Assembly: GCF_014836675.1 (NCBI RefSeq)
Contig: NZ_JACSQK010000010.1
Span: forward strand, 28,179 to 92,178
Reading direction: 5' to 3'
DNA: 64,000 nucleotides
Origin: Comamonas avium
GTDB lineage: Bacteria; Pseudomonadota; Gammaproteobacteria; Burkholderiales; Burkholderiaceae_C
Below are positions 11,321 through 21,729 of the stretch, piece after piece. Made by a program: the position numbers and the translations under genes. Under the pieces are notes generated by a model. The model was not told where the DNA came from. It did not search any database and saw only the letters and a list, made by a program, of their open reading frames with translations. Every line of letters starts with the position of its first letter. Within the stretch, counting starts at the first letter, position 1.

Positions 11321-12616
11321 TTAAGCGTTCGATTGTAGGGTGTGCGCCCAAGAGGTCGCTTCGGTCAGCAGTTGCTGCACTTGTTCGCCCTGCCCGTCAC
11401 GCAGAGATTTCACGGTGACTTTGCCTTGCGCCAACTCGTCTGCGCCGAAGATCAGGCCAAAGCGTGCACCCGAAGCGTCAGCCTTTTTGAACTGCGATTT
11501 CATCGAGCCCATGCCTTGCGCACCTGCGGTGTGCATCTGCACGCGGACACCGGCTTCACGCAGCTGCGCGAGCGTGCGCAATACCTGCGGCATGGCGGCC
11601 ACATCCGGCACGATGGCGTAAGCGTCCAGCTGCTGCTCTGGGATATCGGTGCCCAGCTCTTTGACCAGCTCCAGCACACGTTCTACGCCCAGCGCCCAGC
11701 CAACAGCGGGAGCAGGCTTGCCGCCTACTTGCTCGATCAGGTAGTCGTAGCGGCCACCGGCGCAGATGGTGCCTTGCGAGCCCAGCAGATCGGTCACAAA
11801 CTCAAACACGCTGAGGTTGTAGTAATCCAAACCACGCACCAGACGGGGGTTCACCGTCCACGGCACGTCGTTGGCATCCAAAATGGCCTTCAAGCCGTTG
11901 AAGTGCGCCAGCGAAGCCTCACCCAGATAGTCCAGCAACTGGGGCGCAGCGTTCACCATGTCCTGCATGGCAGGGTTTTTGGTGTCCAGCACGCGCAGCG
12001 GGTTGCTGTACATGCGGCGCTTGGCCTCTTCGTCCATCACATCGGTGTGCTGCTCCAGGTAGGCAATCAGTGCTTGGCGGTGCGCCTTGCGCTCCTCAGG
12101 CTGGCCCAGGCTGTTGATTTCAAGGCGCCACTGGGTCAGGCCCAGGCGCTTCCACAGTGCTACGGCCAGCAAGATCAGCTCGGCATCGACATCCGGACCG
12201 GCAAAGCCCATGGCTTCGGCACCAATCTGGTGAAACTGGCGGTAGCGACCGCGCTGCGGGCGCTCGTGGCGGAACATGGGGCCGATGTACCACATGCGCT
12301 TGCCGCCGTCGTACAGCAAGTTGTTTTCGATGGTGGCACGCACCAGGCTGGCCGTGCCTTCGGGGCGCAGCGTCAGGCGCTCTCCGTTGAGCTTGTCTTC
12401 AAAGGAGTACATCTCCTTTTCCACAATATCGGTCACCTCGCCAATACCGCGCACAAACAGCTGGGTGTGCTCGACGATGGGGGTACGCACATTGCTGTAG
12501 GCAAAGCGGCCCATCAGCTCGCGCACCTGCGCCTCCAGCCATTCCCAGCGTGCAGATTCGCCGGGAAGGATGTCATTCATGCCTTTGACGGCGGAAAGTT
12601 TGTCGGTCTTAGCCAC
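11321..12616 (-). CDS. hisS: Histidyl-tRNA synthetase
   Basis: This class II aminoacyl-tRNA synthetase charges tRNA-His. The N-terminal sequence [20 protein letters not shown], the motif 2 region [19 protein letters not shown], the histidine-binding loop [15 protein letters not shown] and the late [14 protein letters not shown] block are diagnostic. A C-terminal anticodon-binding domain is present. At 431 residues it is close to the usual 420-430. The start codon is GTG at 12616. Copy B of the palindromic repeat lies just upstream at about 12656-12730, so the leader may contain that structure. Confidence 0.97.
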   Translation of the reverse strand: MAKTDKLSAVKGMNDILPGESARWEWLEAQVRELMGRFAYSNVRTPIVEHTQLFVRGIGEVTDIVEKEMYSFEDKLNGERLTLRPEGTASLVRATIENNLLYDGGKRMWYIGPMFRHERPQRGRYRQFHQIGAEAMGFAGPDVDAELILLAVALWKRLGLTQWRLEINSLGQPEERKAHRQALIAYLEQHTDVMDEEAKRRMYSNPLRVLDTKNPAMQDMVNAAPQLLDYLGEASLAHFNGLKAILDANDVPWTVNPRLVRGLDYYNLSVFEFVTDLLGSQGTICAGGRYDYLIEQVGGKPAPAVGWALGVERVLELVKELGTDIPEQQLDAYAIVPDVAAMPQVLRTLAQLREAGVRVQMHTAGAQGMGSMKSQFKKADASGARFGLIFGADELAQGKVTVKSLRDGQGEQVQQLLTEATSWAHTLQSNA

Positions 12617-12655
12617 TTGGAAGTTCTCACCAAAAGTGCAGCACTTTAAAAAAAG

Positions 12656-12730
12656 AGCTACTTGCGCTGTGTTGATACGGTTTTCAGATACTTTTATATT
12701 CGAAAGTATTTATACACGCACGCTAACAGC
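12656..12730. repeat. Long palindromic intergenic repeat, copy B
   Basis: The left arm AGCTACTTGCGCTGTGT (12656-12672) pairs imperfectly with the right arm ACACGCACGCTAACAGCT (12713-12730). The internal core at 12683-12705 differs from that of copy A (548-570) at a single base, although the arms have diverged more. The element lies between the ispG stop and the hisS start on the minus strand, so it would be transcribed as part of the hisS leader. Confidence 0.75.
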
Positions 12731-12741
12731 TATTGTTTTAA

Positions 12742-14013
12742 TCAAGCACCTGAGCCATAACGGCGTTGCACATAGGATTCCACCAGCGCCTGAAACTCCG
12801 TGGCGATGCCTTCGCCACGCAGCGTCATGGCTTTTTCGCCATCGATGAACACTGGCGCTGCAGGCGCTTCGCCATTGCCCGGCAGGCTGATGCCGATGTC
12901 GGCATGCTTGCTCTCACCGGGACCGTTCACGATACAGCCCATCACGGCCACTTTCATGGCCTCCACGCCCGGGTACTGCACGCGCCACACGGGCATCTGC
13001 CCGCGCAGATAGTCGTCAATTTGCTTGGCCAGCTCCTGGAACGTAGTGCTGGTGGTGCGGCCACAGCCAGGGCAGGCGGTGACGCTGGGCACAAACACGC
13101 GCAGCCCCAGGCTTTGCAAAATCTCGGACGCCACCACCACTTCTTGCGTACGCGCCTCACCCGGCAAGGGTGTGAGCGAGACGCGAATGGTGTCGCCAAT
13201 ACCTTCTTGCAGCAGCACTGACAGCGCAGCGGTGGAAGCCACCGTGCCCTTGGTGGCCATGCCGGCTTCCGTCAGCCCCAGATGCAGTGCGTAATCGCAG
13301 CGCTGGGCCAAGGCCCGGTACACAGAGATCAAATCCTGCACACCGCTGACCTTGCACGACAAGATAATGTTGTCGGGGTTCAAACCTATCGATTCAGCCA
13401 GCTTGGCAGAGCTGACGGCCGAGGTAATCAGCGCCTCGTACATGACTTGGCGGGTTTCCCACGGCTGGGCACGCAGCGAGTTCTGGTCCATCAGCTGGGC
13501 CATGATTTCCTGGTCCAGCGAGCCCCAGTTCACACCAATGCGCACTGCCTTGTCGTACTTGGCCGCAATCTCAATCATCTGACCGAACTGCTTGTCCTTT
13601 TTGTCGCCCTTGCCCACGTTGCCGGGGTTGATGCGGTACTTGGACAGTGCTTGCGCGCAGTCAGGGTAATCGGTGAGCAGGCGGTGGCCGTTGTAGTGAA
13701 AATCACCCACCAGCGGCACATACTCGCCCATGCGGTCGAGCTGCTCACGGATATAGGGCACTGCAGCGGCAGCCTCAGGCGTGTTCACCGTGATGCGCAC
13801 CATCTCCGAGCCTGCCTGCGCCAGCTGGCGCACCTGGATGGCGGTTTCCACCGCCTCCACAGTGTCGGTATTGGTCATGGACTGCACGCGCACAGGCGCA
13901 TTGCCACCCACCGTAACCACGTTGTTGCGCCACACCACGCGGGCCTGACGGCTCTTGCGGGGCAGTGCAGAGGCAATCGCAATGGGCGATGCCTGGAATG
14001 TGTTGTCAGACAC
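12742..14013 (-). CDS. ispG: 4-hydroxy-3-methylbut-2-enyl diphosphate synthase (flavodoxin)
   Basis: IspG (GcpE) is the iron-sulfur enzyme of the next-to-last step of the MEP isoprenoid pathway, converting MEcPP to HMBPP. The 4Fe-4S ligands are Cys314 and Cys317 (CPGCGRTTS) and Cys360 ([10 protein letters not shown]), with the conserved glutamate at 367. The N-terminal TIM-barrel part includes VQSMTNTDT. The start is GTG at 14013, three bases after the rodZ stop, so the two genes are coupled. The length of 423 is normal for the family. Confidence 0.97.
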   Translation of the reverse strand: MSDNTFQASPIAIASALPRKSRQARVVWRNNVVTVGGNAPVRVQSMTNTDTVEAVETAIQVRQLAQAGSEMVRITVNTPEAAAAVPYIREQLDRMGEYVPLVGDFHYNGHRLLTDYPDCAQALSKYRINPGNVGKGDKKDKQFGQMIEIAAKYDKAVRIGVNWGSLDQEIMAQLMDQNSLRAQPWETRQVMYEALITSAVSSAKLAESIGLNPDNIILSCKVSGVQDLISVYRALAQRCDYALHLGLTEAGMATKGTVASTAALSVLLQEGIGDTIRVSLTPLPGEARTQEVVVASEILQSLGLRVFVPSVTACPGCGRTTSTTFQELAKQIDDYLRGQMPVWRVQYPGVEAMKVAVMGCIVNGPGESKHADIGISLPGNGEAPAAPVFIDGEKAMTLRGEGIATEFQALVESYVQRRYGSGA

Positions 14014-14016
14014 TTT

Positions 14017-14973
14017 TTACTTCACCTCGAATCGGGCCACATTGTTTTTCGCAGACCCTGCGAAATCGAATGCACTGCCATCCACCTCCACACGCGTTGC
14101 TTCGGCATTACCGATCACCACGTGCAAAGGCCGTCCCACGGCAACTTCTTCAAAAACGTCGCCAGACTTCAAAATCTTTTCCATCACCACTTGCTGCTGC
14201 GCATCTCGCACTTGCACCCAGGATTGAGCCGTGGCCGTAAAACGCAACACACGCTCTCCCGCCACGGCACCAGTTGGTGCTGGCAAAGCAGCGATGGCTG
14301 GTGGTGTGACAGCGGCTACCTCAGCAGGTGCGGGCTGTGCCGGCGCAGTGGCAGGCTCGGCCATCACCGCAGCGGCTGCATCCTGAGCCGTTGCTGCCGC
14401 ACCTTCTGTATTCGATGCCTCAGGCTCCGCCTGCAACTGAGGCATGAACAAAGGCTCACTTGTAGCACCTTGCGCCACAGCATCTATGGCATCACCTTGT
14501 GCAGACTGCCACTGGGGCCAGAAGTAAAAGCCGGCGCCACCCGCCACAGCAATCAGCAAAACTGCTGCCAGCTTGACCGCACTGCCAGTGCCAGGCTCCT
14601 GCGCCGGCGACATCAATGAACGCAGTGTTTTTTCCTTGAATGGAGCATTGATGCCTTCGGGGTTAGAGGCCAGCTTGGCAGCTTCATGCTTGGGCAAGCC
14701 AGCAAGTACAGGCTCTGACGGAATACGCAGCAACCGGCAAATACTCAGCGCCAGAGAGCGTGTAAAAACCGAATCGGTCAATACATCCCAGCGGTCTTCT
14801 TCCAATGCCTGCAGCTTGTACACAGGAACCTTGAGCGCAGAGGCCAGCGTCTGAACTGACATGTGCTGCTGCTCGCGCGCTTGCCGCAAAAGCATGCCCG
14901 CGCTGCCCGATTGCTGTGCAGCGGCATTGCTGTCGCTTTGTTGCTCTGCGTTACCCAATACCACCTCAGTCAT
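14017..14973 (-). CDS. rodZ: RodZ-like helix-turn-helix membrane protein
   Basis: RodZ-type proteins link the MreB cytoskeleton to the membrane and help hold rod shape. This 318-residue protein has an N-terminal Cro-type helix-turn-helix (about residues 22-95, LLRQAREQQHMSVQTLASAL), a membrane helix near 180-200 (AAVLLIAVAGGAGFYFWP), an Ala/Pro/Glu-rich linker and a C-terminal DUF4115-type beta domain ending FAGSAKNNVARFEVK. The ATG at 14973 is chosen because GGGGAGC stands 6 bases upstream; it overlaps the pilF stop by 8 bases. The pilF-rodZ-ispG order is typical of beta-proteobacteria. Confidence 0.88.
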   Translation of the reverse strand: MTEVVLGNAEQQSDSNAAAQQSGSAGMLLRQAREQQHMSVQTLASALKVPVYKLQALEEDRWDVLTDSVFTRSLALSICRLLRIPSEPVLAGLPKHEAAKLASNPEGINAPFKEKTLRSLMSPAQEPGTGSAVKLAAVLLIAVAGGAGFYFWPQWQSAQGDAIDAVAQGATSEPLFMPQLQAEPEASNTEGAAATAQDAAAAVMAEPATAPAQPAPAEVAAVTPPAIAALPAPTGAVAGERVLRFTATAQSWVQVRDAQQQVVMEKILKSGDVFEEVAVGRPLHVVIGNAEATRVEVDGSAFDFAGSAKNNVARFEVK

Positions 14974-15796
14974 CAAAAGCTCCCCGCTCAAACCGTTGCC
15001 ATTCCTTGGAATCAGGGAATCGCTTATGTAATTGATCAGCCAACTGTCGCATCGCTACGTTGTCACCCAGGCTTCGCTCAACTTTGATCCCTAACCAAAG
15101 CGATTGCGCAGAAGCCCATTGGCCATTATTGATGCGACGCACATAAAAACGCGCACGCTCAGTATGACCCTGAGCGTGCAGCGCATCTGCAAAATTGTAG
15201 GCAACTGCAGGGTTGCCTGGCTCTATTTCGTGGGCTTTTTCGAGGGCTTGCATCGCTGCGTCAAGCTGCCCCGCTTGCCGCAAGCACACGCCCTTGGCCA
15301 GCCAAAGGCGTGAAACCGACTGCCCTGAGGTGCGCGGCGCGGCCAATGCTGCATCCAGATTACGCTCAGCCAAGGCAAATTGCTTTTGCTGGCACTGCAA
15401 CCACCCCAGGTTGTAAAGGGCATCCGCATCACCCGGGCGCAAGGCCAAGGCTTGCACAAAGCTGTCATTGGCACCTTTGTAGTCCTGCAGGCTCATGTGA
15501 ATCCAACCTTTGAGGTTGTACGCATCCACATAACGCGGGTATGCCTGCAGTGCTTCCGCAATTTCACCCAAAGCGACCTCAGCGCGCCCTTCTTCAAAAT
15601 GCAACGCAGCCAGCTGCAAGCGAGTTTTGGCCAGACGGTGCACTTCTGTTTCTGCTGCCGAGCCAGGTATTTCTTCTGGAGACAGCGTACCCACACCAGT
15701 CATGCAGCCGGCCAGCAGACATGCCGCAAGCCCCCCTCCCATGCCCTTGCGGACCTTGCTAAACAGCTGCTTCATGGAAACCAATGGGGCGGGCAT
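14966..15796 (-). CDS. pilF: Type IV pilus biogenesis/stability lipoprotein PilF (PilW)
   Basis: PilF is the outer-membrane pilotin that places the type IV pilus secretin. The protein has a lipobox (GLAACLLAGC) after a basic N-terminus and at least four TPR-like repeats, seen in YVDAYNLKGWIHMSLQDYKG, ADALYNLGWLQCQQKQFALA and PAVAYNFADALHAQGHTERA. The start is uncertain: AAGGA stands five bases before ATG 15796, while ATG 15802, ATG 15775 and TTG 15814 are alternatives. It lies 24 bp after rlmN. The window holds no other pilus gene, which is usual for this locus. Confidence 0.88.
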   Translation of the reverse strand: MPAPLVSMKQLFSKVRKGMGGGLAACLLAGCMTGVGTLSPEEIPGSAAETEVHRLAKTRLQLAALHFEEGRAEVALGEIAEALQAYPRYVDAYNLKGWIHMSLQDYKGANDSFVQALALRPGDADALYNLGWLQCQQKQFALAERNLDAALAAPRTSGQSVSRLWLAKGVCLRQAGQLDAAMQALEKAHEIEPGNPAVAYNFADALHAQGHTERARFYVRRINNGQWASAQSLWLGIKVERSLGDNVAMRQLADQLHKRFPDSKEWQRFERGAFDD

Positions 15797-15820
15797 GCAC
15801 ATCCTTGTTATCAAAAACCG

Positions 15821-16942
15821 TTAGGAAATGGGTATCAGCGGTATGGTACGTTGCTTGGCCATACGCTCAGCGGCTCGCGTCCTGTCCTTCACATCACCGG
15901 CAAGCTGCCCGCACGCAGCATCAATATCATCACCACGGGTTTTGCGCACGGTGGTGACGATGCCAGCATCGCTCAGCTTCTTCGCAAAAGCACTCACGGC
16001 AGCATTGGACGAGCGCAACAGGCCCGAGGCAGGAAATGGATTAAACGGGATCAAATTGAGTTTGCACCATGGCTTGCCACTGCCGTGCTTGCGAAGCAGA
16101 TCGATCAGTTGCTGTGCGTGCTCTGGCTGGTCATTCACACCATCCAGCATGCAGTACTCAAACGTAATGAAATCGCGGGGTGCAAACTCCAGATAGCGTA
16201 CACACGCCTGCATCAACTCATCCAGCGGATACTTCTTGTTGAGTGGCACCAGGTTTTCACGCAAGGGATCATTGGGCGCATGCAGCGAAACCGCCAAAGC
16301 CACGGCACAGTCCTGCGCTAGGCGATCCATCATGGGCACTACACCCGATGTAGACACAGTCACCCGGCGACGTGACAGACCATAGGCATGGTCATCCAGC
16401 ATGGTGCGCAGTGCAGGCACCAAAGCCGAGTAGTTCTGCATGGGTTCACCCATACCCATCATCACCACATTGGTGATCACGCGATCTTCTTTGTTCAGGT
16501 GCTTGCGCAGAAAGTGCTCCGCAAACCACAACTGAGCCAGAATCTCGCCCGTTGTCAGATTGCGACTAAAGCCCTGGTGCCCGGTCGAGCAAAAACGGCA
16601 GCCCACCGCGCAACCGGCTTGAGATGACACGCACAAGGTGCCACGGTCATCTTCAGGAATAAATACGGACTCCACCGCATTGCCATCACCCACATCAAAC
16701 AGCCACTTGATAGTGCCGTCTTGCGACTCGTGCTGGGAGATGACAGACAAGCCTTCAATACAGGCATTGCCCTTGAGCTTTTCACGCAGGGACTTGGCCA
16801 GATCGGTCATCTGGTCAAAATCGCTGGCACCGCGCTGGTGAATCCAGCGGTACAGCTGCGTAGCTCGAAAACGTTTTTCCCCCAGCGACTCGCAATAAGC
16901 GGTCAGGCCCTGAAGGTCAAAATTCAATAAGTTCGTGGTCAT
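15821..16942 (-). CDS. rlmN: Dual-specificity 23S rRNA/tRNA methyltransferase RlmN
   Basis: RlmN is a radical SAM enzyme that methylates C2 of A2503 in 23S rRNA and A37 of some tRNAs. The cluster-binding CAVGCRFC motif places its cysteines at residues 111, 115 and 118. The conserved C-terminal cysteine ([13 protein letters not shown], about residue 344) that forms the transient methyl adduct is present. The start [13 protein letters not shown] at 16942 gives 373 residues; an upstream in-frame start at 16984 would add 14 non-conserved residues. It follows ndk by 93 bp. Confidence 0.97.
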   Translation of the reverse strand: MTTNLLNFDLQGLTAYCESLGEKRFRATQLYRWIHQRGASDFDQMTDLAKSLREKLKGNACIEGLSVISQHESQDGTIKWLFDVGDGNAVESVFIPEDDRGTLCVSSQAGCAVGCRFCSTGHQGFSRNLTTGEILAQLWFAEHFLRKHLNKEDRVITNVVMMGMGEPMQNYSALVPALRTMLDDHAYGLSRRRVTVSTSGVVPMMDRLAQDCAVALAVSLHAPNDPLRENLVPLNKKYPLDELMQACVRYLEFAPRDFITFEYCMLDGVNDQPEHAQQLIDLLRKHGSGKPWCKLNLIPFNPFPASGLLRSSNAAVSAFAKKLSDAGIVTTVRKTRGDDIDAACGQLAGDVKDRTRAAERMAKQRTIPLIPIS

Positions 16943-17035
16943 ATGCAATACCCCGGACCACTTACAACAGGGCAGCACTCCCATGCGTGGAGTGCCGCCG
17001 TCACAGCAAGCACGGCCAGCATGGGATTCATGGAA

Positions 17036-17461
17036 TTAACGTGCGTAGACGTTCATGCCAGGGAAGAAGAAAGCGATTTCAACAGCTGCAGTTTCAGCAG
17101 CGTCGGAACCGTGCACAGCGTTGGCATCAATGCTGTCAGCGAAGTCAGCGCGGATGGTGCCGGCTTCAGCCTTCTTAGGATCGGTAGCGCCCATCAGTTC
17201 GCGGTTCTTCAAGATAGCGTTTTCGCCTTCCAGAGCTGTGATCATCACAGGGCCGGAGATCATGAATTCAACCAGGTCCTTGAAGAAAGGACGTGCAGCG
17301 TGAACAGCGTAGAACTGCTCAGCATCAGCGCGCGACAGGTGCACCAGCTTGGCTGCAGCAATCTTCAGGCCTGCAGTTTCAAAACGGCTGTAGATCTGAC
17401 CGATCACGTTCTTTGCAACTGCGTCAGGCTTGATGATGGAGAGAGTGCGTTCGATTGCCAT
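17036..17461 (-). CDS. ndk: Nucleoside diphosphate kinase
   Basis: Ndk balances nucleoside triphosphate pools by moving the gamma phosphate through a phosphohistidine. The 141-residue sequence begins [18 protein letters not shown] and contains the active-site NAVHGSDA block with the catalytic histidine near residue 117. Length and sequence are fully typical. The gene starts the ndk-rlmN-pilF-rodZ-ispG string. A perfect inverted repeat stands 30-48 bp upstream of its start codon. Confidence 0.98.
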   Translation of the reverse strand: MAIERTLSIIKPDAVAKNVIGQIYSRFETAGLKIAAAKLVHLSRADAEQFYAVHAARPFFKDLVEFMISGPVMITALEGENAILKNRELMGATDPKKAEAGTIRADFADSIDANAVHGSDAAETAAVEIAFFFPGMNVYAR

Positions 17462-17490
17462 TGGGTATTCCTAGTGAAATGGGATAAATT

Positions 17491-17509
17491 TTTTGCCGAC
17501 TCGGCAAAA
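17491..17509. promoter_or_regulatory. Perfect inverted repeat in the ndk leader
   Basis: Arms TTTTGCCGA (17491-17499) and TCGGCAAAA (17501-17509) are separated by one base. It lies between the end of the RluB-type gene (17571) and the ndk start (17461). Neither strand has a clean T-run after the second arm, so it is more like an operator or a leader hairpin than a terminator. The binding protein, if any, is unknown. Confidence 0.5.
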
Positions 17510-17570
17510 CCCTTAATTCTAACGGGGCGCCGCCAACCCTAAAAAACTGATTGAAAAGCGCCGCGACAGG

Positions 17571-18836
17571 TTATCGACCTGAGCGACGGCCACCTGGCTT
17601 GCGCTTTTGCTCAGCACGAGCGCGCGACAGACTGTCGTGGCCGATATAGCCCACCGATGTTTTCATCGGATCTGGCTGAGCGCTAGGCAACTGGTAGTTG
17701 TTGTTGCTGGTGCGCTTGGGTGCCGACTTGGCCCCACGGCGAGCGCGCAACTCACGCGCCTCGGCAGATGCAGTCACACGCGCCTTGGCACGTGAGCCCG
17801 CGCGATCAGACTCACGACGCACATTGGGCTGCGCGGCTGGTTTGCGGGTTTGCGGCATGGCCACGCCCGAGGCCTGAATCAGGCTTTGCACATCACGCTC
17901 ATCCAGCTCCATCCATGCGCCGCGGCGCAAACCACGGGGCAGCTGCATGGCGCCATAACGAATGCGGATCAACCGGCTGACTGCACGCCCGACCGACTCG
18001 AACATGCGACGCACTTCGCGGTTACGGCCTTCAGAGATCGTCACGCGATACCAGACGTTGGCGCCTTCGCCACCACCGTCTTCGATCGAGCCAAATGATG
18101 CTTCGCCATCCTCGAGCTGCACGCCCGTTGTCAGCAGTTGTTTTTCTTCCTTGGTCAAAGCACCCAGCACGCGTACCGCGTACTCACGCTCCAGACCAAA
18201 GCGGGGATGCATCAGGTTATTAGCCAAAGTGCCCGAGCTGGTAAACAGCAGCAAACCTTCGGTATTCAAGTCCAAGCGCCCCACCGACTGCCACTTGCCG
18301 TTATGCAGCTTAGGCAACCGGCGAAACACCGTTGGACGATTCTGCGGATCGTCCAAGGTCACCACTTCACCGGCAGGCTTGTGGTACGCCAGCACGCGCA
18401 CAGCGGGCGGATCAATTCGCACCTTGACCGGCTTTCCATCCACCTTGATGTTGTCACCCAGCTGAATGCGCTGGCCCACGTGTGCAGGCTCTCCATTGAC
18501 TGTAATACGACCGCTCGTAATCAAGCGCTCCATCTCCAGCCGCGAACCCAGACCCGCCTGCGCCAGCACCTTGTGCAGCTTGGGAGACTCCATTTCAGGC
18601 TTGAGAACACGCTTTTCACTTGCAGCCTCTGGCAACTCTTGTGCGGCATCCAGCTCGCCCGAGATCACCGAGTCAAAGTCATAGCCTTGCTCTGCACTGA
18701 TGAGCAAATCCAGCATGTCTTGAGCTTGTGCGGGCTGCTCGAGAGGTTTTGCAGCCGTCGCTGGTGCGCGGCTAGCCTGCGGCTTGCGATCGGCACTGCG
18801 TGGTGCACGATGAGCGGGCTTGTGTTCTTTAGTCAT
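17571..18836 (-). CDS. rluB: RluB-type 23S rRNA pseudouridine synthase
   Basis: The protein has a disordered N-terminal part, an S4 RNA-binding domain ([20 protein letters not shown] onward) and an RsuA/RluB/RluE-type catalytic domain with the key aspartate in [15 protein letters not shown]. Such enzymes convert a uridine near 2605 of 23S rRNA to pseudouridine. Family members have about 290 residues; here extra Lys/Arg/Ala-rich tails at both ends bring it to 421, as in many beta-proteobacterial RluB proteins. The start [10 protein letters not shown] at 18836 is preferred, with a weak binding site; an in-frame start at 18890 is possible. It follows scpB by 77 bp. Confidence 0.88.
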   Translation of the reverse strand: MTKEHKPAHRAPRSADRKPQASRAPATAAKPLEQPAQAQDMLDLLISAEQGYDFDSVISGELDAAQELPEAASEKRVLKPEMESPKLHKVLAQAGLGSRLEMERLITSGRITVNGEPAHVGQRIQLGDNIKVDGKPVKVRIDPPAVRVLAYHKPAGEVVTLDDPQNRPTVFRRLPKLHNGKWQSVGRLDLNTEGLLLFTSSGTLANNLMHPRFGLEREYAVRVLGALTKEEKQLLTTGVQLEDGEASFGSIEDGGGEGANVWYRVTISEGRNREVRRMFESVGRAVSRLIRIRYGAMQLPRGLRRGAWMELDERDVQSLIQASGVAMPQTRKPAAQPNVRRESDRAGSRAKARVTASAEARELRARRGAKSAPKRTSNNNYQLPSAQPDPMKTSVGYIGHDSLSRARAEQKRKPGGRRSGR

Positions 18837-18913
18837 GATTTCCGTTTCTGCGCCAGCCCATTCAACTATCGGCAAGACGCTTGTATTCAAATTAGGCGAT
18901 GTACGCCAAGCAC

Positions 18914-19657
18914 TTAAGCTTTATGGAGTTCTTCAGCTTCAGTGGCATCCAGCGCCACATCGGCTAGCGAAGTCTCTGGCAAGGCTTCAACAGGCATGAA
19001 AACCTCGTCCATCGGCAGGACAGGCTCTGCAAACAGGTCACCTTCGACCACGACAGAGGCATCTCCATCAGCAGAATGCGCAGAAGGGGGCATGTCAGAG
19101 CCACCTTCCGCCTCATCAAGCGCCTTAAACAGAGAGGCCTGGGACTCAGGCTCGTCCAGCATCGGAAGCTCGTCCAGCGACTTCAGCCCCAAGTCATCCA
19201 GAAACTGCCTTGTGGTGGCCAGCAAAGCTGGGCGCCCAACCGTTTCTCGGTGACCGATCTCTTCCACCCATCCCCGGTCTTCCAGCTGTTTGATGATCAA
19301 ACTATTGACAGTCACCCCGCGGATGTCCTCAATATCACCACGCGTCACGGGTTGACGGTAGGCAATGATGGCCAACGTCTCCAAGACAGCACGGCTGTAT
19401 CGCGGAGGTTTTTCCGGGTGCAATTTATCAAGGTAGCCACGCATTTCAGGGCGACTTTGAAAACGCCAGCCCGATGCAACCTGTACCAGTTCCACCCCTT
19501 TGCCGGCCCACTCGTGCTGCAAAGACAAAAGCAGATCTTTGAGCGTATCGGCCCCCAGATTTCCATCGAACAAGGCGCGCAGCTCCCTCAGCGGCAGTGG
19601 CTGCTGTGCGCAGATCAAAGCGGTTTCCAGGACCCGTTTGGCATCAACCGAATTCAT
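18914..19657 (-). CDS. scpB: Segregation and condensation protein B
   Basis: ScpB joins ScpA and SMC in the condensin complex that compacts and separates the chromosome. The 247-residue protein shows the family's two winged-helix domains: [20 protein letters not shown] near the N-terminus and [20 protein letters not shown] in the second, with the [20 protein letters not shown] block following. A long acidic C-terminal tail (from about residue 175) is usual in this group. No scpA is present nearby. Confidence 0.93.
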   Translation of the reverse strand: MNSVDAKRVLETALICAQQPLPLRELRALFDGNLGADTLKDLLLSLQHEWAGKGVELVQVASGWRFQSRPEMRGYLDKLHPEKPPRYSRAVLETLAIIAYRQPVTRGDIEDIRGVTVNSLIIKQLEDRGWVEEIGHRETVGRPALLATTRQFLDDLGLKSLDELPMLDEPESQASLFKALDEAEGGSDMPPSAHSADGDASVVVEGDLFAEPVLPMDEVFMPVEALPETSLADVALDATEAEELHKA

Positions 19658-19763
19658 GGTTTAGACGCAAGCCTCGCGTGAGGAAAGGGTAAAGACAGAT
19701 GAACTGGACCCTCACGGGCAAGTACACCAACGATATAGGCAAGCACAAGGCCTGCCTTTAAAT

Positions 19764-20780
19764 TCAGCGGGGATTGTAGCGCAGGCCCAATTGCTCGACT
19801 GCCGCAAGGAAATCTGCAGGTGGCTCTGCTGCCAGCTCCAGACTCTCACCCGTGACTGGATGGACAAAGGCCAGACGGAATGCGTGCAATGCCTGGCGCT
19901 GCATCCCCCCGGCTTGCGCGCCTGCGTACAGTACATCAGCAACCAGCGGATGACCCAGCAAAAGCATGTGCACCCGAATTTGATGGGTTCGCCCTGTGTG
20001 CAGCTTGCAATGCACCAGACAATGCTCGGTCGTGGTGTCCCAGCAAGTAATGTCGGTTCTGGCTTCTTTGCCTGCATGCTGCGCCAGATCTACCACCGCC
20101 ATGCGCAAACGATTGCGCGGATCGCGACCAATAGGTGCATCGACTTTTTGCAGCTCAGCGCCTTTCCAGGGCTTGTGCGCCAAAGCCAGATAGCGGCGAC
20201 TGACATCGCGGCGCGCAATCAATGCCACCAAGGCATCCATGGTTGACCTGTCTTTGGCCACCATCATCAAGCCACTGGTGTCCTTGTCCAGCCGATGAAC
20301 GATCCCTGCACGAGGCACCATGGCAGCACCTGCGTGATGAGCCAGCAAACCATTGAGCAAAGTGCCGCTCCAGTTGCCTGGCGCCGGGTGCACCACCAGG
20401 CCCGCTGGCTTATTGACCACCAGCAGGTGTGCATCTTCGTAGACCACATCCAGCTCCATCGCCTCAGGCTTGAACGACTGGCTTTGCGCTGTCGGCCGCA
20501 TTTCAATGCCAATGACATCACCCAGCTTGACCTTGACGGATGCTTTGGTCGCAGTTTTTTGATTCAACTGCACTGCACCTTGCTCCAGCAGTTGCTGCAA
20601 ATAGCTGCGCGAAAACTCTGACACCAAGTCAGACAGCGCCTTATCCAGGCGCACGCCATGCTGGGACATCTCCACGGTGAACGAACGCAGCTCTACTTCA
20701 GCCAAAGAGATGCCAAGCTCTACGGCATCATCTGACTCAAGTGCTCCGTCTTGCGCTAGTGGCAATGATCTTTCGCTCAC
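19764..20780 (-). CDS. rluD: 23S rRNA pseudouridine synthase RluD
   Basis: RluD makes pseudouridines 1911, 1915 and 1917 in 23S rRNA helix 69. An S4 domain (GVRLDKALSDLVSEFSRSYL) precedes the RluA-type catalytic domain with the aspartate motif GIVHRLDKDTSGLMMVAKD. The GTG at 20780 is chosen because AGGAA stands about 6 bases upstream and the residues beyond it run into the nlpD terminator; this gives 338 residues, normal for RluD. It is not cotranscribed with nlpD if that terminator is efficient. Confidence 0.93.
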   Translation of the reverse strand: MSERSLPLAQDGALESDDAVELGISLAEVELRSFTVEMSQHGVRLDKALSDLVSEFSRSYLQQLLEQGAVQLNQKTATKASVKVKLGDVIGIEMRPTAQSQSFKPEAMELDVVYEDAHLLVVNKPAGLVVHPAPGNWSGTLLNGLLAHHAGAAMVPRAGIVHRLDKDTSGLMMVAKDRSTMDALVALIARRDVSRRYLALAHKPWKGAELQKVDAPIGRDPRNRLRMAVVDLAQHAGKEARTDITCWDTTTEHCLVHCKLHTGRTHQIRVHMLLLGHPLVADVLYAGAQAGGMQRQALHAFRLAFVHPVTGESLELAAEPPADFLAAVEQLGLRYNPR

Positions 20781-20815
20781 ACAAATTCCTAATTCCAAAC
20801 AACATTCCAATAAAA

Positions 20816-20845
20816 ATGCCCGGTGGATCGCACCGGGCATTTCAC
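20816..20845 (-). terminator. Rho-independent terminator after nlpD
   Basis: A 10-bp perfect stem, ATGCCCGGTG (20816-20825) with CACCGGGCAT (20831-20840) and a 5-base loop, is followed on the minus strand by a T-run (20811-20815 read in reverse). It separates surE-pcm-nlpD from rluD. Confidence 0.88.
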
Positions 20846-20870
20846 CAGCAGACACCTGCCTGTCAGCGCA

Positions 20871-21716
20871 TTAACGCGCTGGCAAGTAGCGCGATGGATC
20901 TACGGGCTTTCCTTGGCGACGCACTTCAAAATGAAGTTTCACCCGGTCAGCATCCGTGCTTCCCATCTCAGCAATCTTCTGCCCCTTCTTCACATTCTGA
21001 TCTTCTTTGACCAGCAACTTCTGGTTATGGGCATACGCAGTCAAATAGGTGTTGTTGTGCTTCAAGATGACAAGGTGGCCGTACCCGCGCAAACCTGCGC
21101 CGGCATACACCACACGGCCATCGGCCACTGCCAAGATAGGGTCACCGGCCTTGCCAGCAATGTCCACACCTTTATTCGTCGCCTCGTTAAAGCCAGCAAT
21201 CACTGCTCCCGATGCAGGCCAGATAAAAGCCAGCCCGCTGGCATCACCGCCAGCGGTTGCCTTGGTCGTATCGACAGGAGCAACCGCAGCCGGTGCTGTC
21301 GCAGCAGGCGCCGTGCTAGTGCTGCCAGCCGGCGGCAAAGCAACTGGCTGCACTGAAGTTGAAGCCACAGGACGCGCGCCCTCGGCTTCGGCACCCGGCG
21401 GCACCACGCGCACGACCTGACCGACCTCGATCAGATCTGGATTGGTAAGACCGCTCCAGCGCGCAATATCTTTCCAGCTTTGACCATGCTCCAAACCGAT
21501 GCGAATCAGAGTGTCTCCAGGCTGAACGGTGTAATAACCCGGCTTGCCCGCATTTTCAGCGCCTGGCAACTTAGCAGGGTCTACCTGTGTACTGGACTTG
21601 GAGCCCCAGCCACCTCGATCCTCCACCGGAGCCTTGTTCACCTGTGCACAACCAGCCAGCAAACCACCAACCACCAGTACTGTGCCCAACGTTCCAAGGC
21701 CTCGCGATAACAACAT
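20871..21716 (-). CDS. nlpD: NlpD-type LysM/LytM lipoprotein (amidase activator)
   Basis: NlpD proteins activate amidases that split septal peptidoglycan. This 281-residue protein has a lipobox (LVVGGLLAGC), a LysM domain (YYTVQPGDTLIRIGLEHGQS) and a C-terminal M23/LytM domain. The metal-binding residues of active M23 peptidases are altered: the first HxxxD-type position reads NKGVDIAG and the later HxH reads HFEV. This suits a non-catalytic activator, as in E. coli NlpD. The ATG at 21716 has GGGA upstream. It follows pcm with a short overlap region, matching the surE-pcm-nlpD order; rpoS, often next, is not here. Confidence 0.93.
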   Translation of the reverse strand: MLLSRGLGTLGTVLVVGGLLAGCAQVNKAPVEDRGGWGSKSSTQVDPAKLPGAENAGKPGYYTVQPGDTLIRIGLEHGQSWKDIARWSGLTNPDLIEVGQVVRVVPPGAEAEGARPVASTSVQPVALPPAGSTSTAPAATAPAAVAPVDTTKATAGGDASGLAFIWPASGAVIAGFNEATNKGVDIAGKAGDPILAVADGRVVYAGAGLRGYGHLVILKHNNTYLTAYAHNQKLLVKEDQNVKKGQKIAEMGSTDADRVKLHFEVRRQGKPVDPSRYLPAR

Positions 21717-21729
21717 ATTTATTTCCCTT

